NCBI RefSeq assembly: GCF_042684365.1
Contig: NZ_JBHULI010000003.1
Coordinates: 62,001-126,000 of the forward strand
Direction of reading: 5' to 3'
Source: Gracilimonas halophila
GTDB taxonomy: Bacteria; Bacteroidota; Rhodothermia; Balneolales; Balneolaceae
DNA length: 64,000 nt
Shown: positions 63,029 through 64,000 of the stretch, piece by piece
How the letters are laid out: each line of letters opens with the position of its first letter
How positions within the stretch are numbered: position 1 is the first letter of the stretch
The notes under the pieces: generated by a model
Seen by the model: the letters and a program-made list of their open reading frames with translations, nothing else
Databases searched by the model: none
What the model was told of the DNA's origin: nothing
Program-made: the position numbers and the translations under genes

Positions 63029-64000
63029 TTAATTTTTAAAGGTATTTTTTTCTATCAATTCGCGGGCACTGTTCAAGGTGGAATCGGTGATCTGTGAACC
63101 ACTCATTAAACTGGCGATCTCATGTATGTGTTCTTCATCAGAAAGCGGGATGATTCGGGTTACAGTTCGTTCACCTTCTTCAGCTTTGGCTACTTTGTAA
63201 TGTTTGTGAGCCTGACTAGCGATCTGAGGCTGATGGGTAATGGCCACGATCTGGCAGTGTTCAGATAACTTTCGCATGGAAGTCCCGACTTTCTCCGAGA
63301 TCTCCCCGCTGATTCCAGTATCAATTTCATCAAAGATCATGACCGGCAGACTTTGTTCTTTAGCAAGAATAGATTTCAGAGCCAGCATTACACGGCTGAT
63401 CTCTCCACCGGAAGCAATTTTAGCCAGCGGCTTGGGCTCCTCCCCTTTGTTTGTGGAGATGTACATGCGGACATCATCGCAACCGTTTTCCGTGCATTCG
63501 ATGGTCTTGCCTTCCACTTCGATCCAGCCATTGTCGGAAAGTAACCAGTCCACACGAACGTCTAATTTAGAATGCGGAATACCAACTTTGGCTAATTCTT
63601 GCTGAATCTGTACGGCAAGTTTTTCTCCGATCTTTTCCCGGGTTCTGTGGAGCGAAATGGAGTGCTCTTTTAAAACTTCAGCCTGAGCCGCAATTGACTG
63701 TTCCAGCTTTTCAATTTCCAGATCAAAATTATCAGCGATTGAAAGTTCGCGTTTGATCTCATTCAAATAGCTAACAAGTTCCGGAAGGTCACGCTGATAT
63801 TTCTTTTGAAGCCGGTTAAGTTCAGACTGTCGCTGGCGTAATTCTTCCAATCGTTTGGGGTTGAATTCGATGCTGTTCCGATATCTTTCAGCGAAGGCAA
63901 TAGCTTCATTAATACTTACACGTGCGGCATTTATTTCCTGAAGATAATTTTCGAACTCCGGCTCAATACGGGCCAGATCTTCCAGATTCAACTTCAGGAA
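63029..64000 (-). CDS. recN: DNA repair protein RecN, C-terminal part
   Basis: The frame runs off the right edge; 324 codons are visible, about 60% of a normal RecN. The segment starts within the coiled coil (ELRQRQSELNRLQKKYQRDL), followed by the ATPase C-half: LAKIASGGEISRVMLALKSI (ABC signature), PVMIFDEIDTGISGEISEKV (Walker B) and VAITHQPQIASQA (H-loop). RecN is an SMC-like double-strand-break repair protein. The TTG at 63991 is internal, not a start. Confidence 0.96.
   Translation of the reverse strand, partial: FLKLNLEDLARIEPEFENYLQEINAARVSINEAIAFAERYRNSIEFNPKRLEELRQRQSELNRLQKKYQRDLPELVSYLNEIKRELSIADNFDLEIEKLEQSIAAQAEVLKEHSISLHRTREKIGEKLAVQIQQELAKVGIPHSKLDVRVDWLLSDNGWIEVEGKTIECTENGCDDVRMYISTNKGEEPKPLAKIASGGEISRVMLALKSILAKEQSLPVMIFDEIDTGISGEISEKVGTSMRKLSEHCQIVAITHQPQIASQAHKHYKVAKAEEGERTVTRIIPLSDEEHIHEIASLMSGSQITDSTLNSARELIEKNTFKN

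Overview
The window reads as chromosomal DNA of a marine or saline member of the Bacteroidota/Balneolota group (Balneola/Gracilimonas-like). This is an inference from gene content: a CarboxypepD_reg/Oar-like TonB-dependent receptor, a large HExxH metalloprotease of the DUF5117 type, a DUF3822-like gene beside rsmD and coaD, folP-cdaA coupling, methylmalonyl-CoA mutase with MeaB, an ArsS arsenosugar cluster, frequent TTG/GTG starts and many genes without a clear Shine-Dalgarno. No phage structural gene, transposase, rRNA or CRISPR array is visible. One tRNA is present. No gene-free stretch exceeds about 300 bases; the longest, 13207-13488, holds nothing I can name.

Layout. 1-8 kb: end of a MORN-type gene, flavin reductase, polX, yraN, a GbsR/MarR regulator, an FmdB-like protein, aspartate-type aminotransferase, coaD, rsmD and a DUF3822-like/single-TM pair, nearly all on the minus strand. 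8-17 kb: MATE transporter, YihY/BrkB protein, SixA-like phosphatase, a stress group (Dps, CsbD, MscS), a DUF349 protein, an MBL hydrolase and a small outer-membrane protein. 17-20 kb: arsenosugar-type cluster (AhpD-like protein, ArsS, two glycosyltransferases). 20-29 kb: TonB receptor, nucleotide pyrophosphatase-like lipoprotein, ferredoxin, folP-cdaA, a secreted EEP nuclease-like lipoprotein. 29-34 kb: mutA-scpA-meaB operon and an acyl-CoA dehydrogenase. 34-39 kb: FGE-like lipoprotein, PAS-only protein, SufE, hybrid histidine kinase.

39-53.2 kb is an accessory island, visibly AT-richer over the Zorya genes, ending at a tRNA-Arg(ACG). Its core is a complete type I Zorya anti-phage operon (zorA-zorB-zorC-zorD, minus strand). 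Immediately downstream lies an in-frame chimera joining the N-terminus of a type I restriction methylase (HsdM) to the ATPase half of a histidine kinase, which looks like a deletion scar. Upstream is a same-strand train of tiny genes: a lipoprotein, a frameshifted 57-codon gene, a 57-aa and a 36-aa ORF, and a 73-aa glycine-zipper membrane protein. Beyond these lie an excisionase-type HTH protein, an SRAP peptidase, an orphan PD-(D/E)XK protein, a DUF6504-like gene divergent from a Y-family polymerase, and a second homopolymer-frameshifted gene.

53.4-64 kb returns to core genes: metalloprotease, STAS protein, ahcY, TlpA-like lipoprotein, L-2-hydroxyglutarate oxidase, a large FAD/Fe-S dehydrogenase (possibly D-2-hydroxyglutarate) and the C-terminal part of recN.

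At least eight intergenic spots carry perfect or mosaic inverted repeats of several unrelated sequences, one of which supplies the stop codon of the SixA-like gene.
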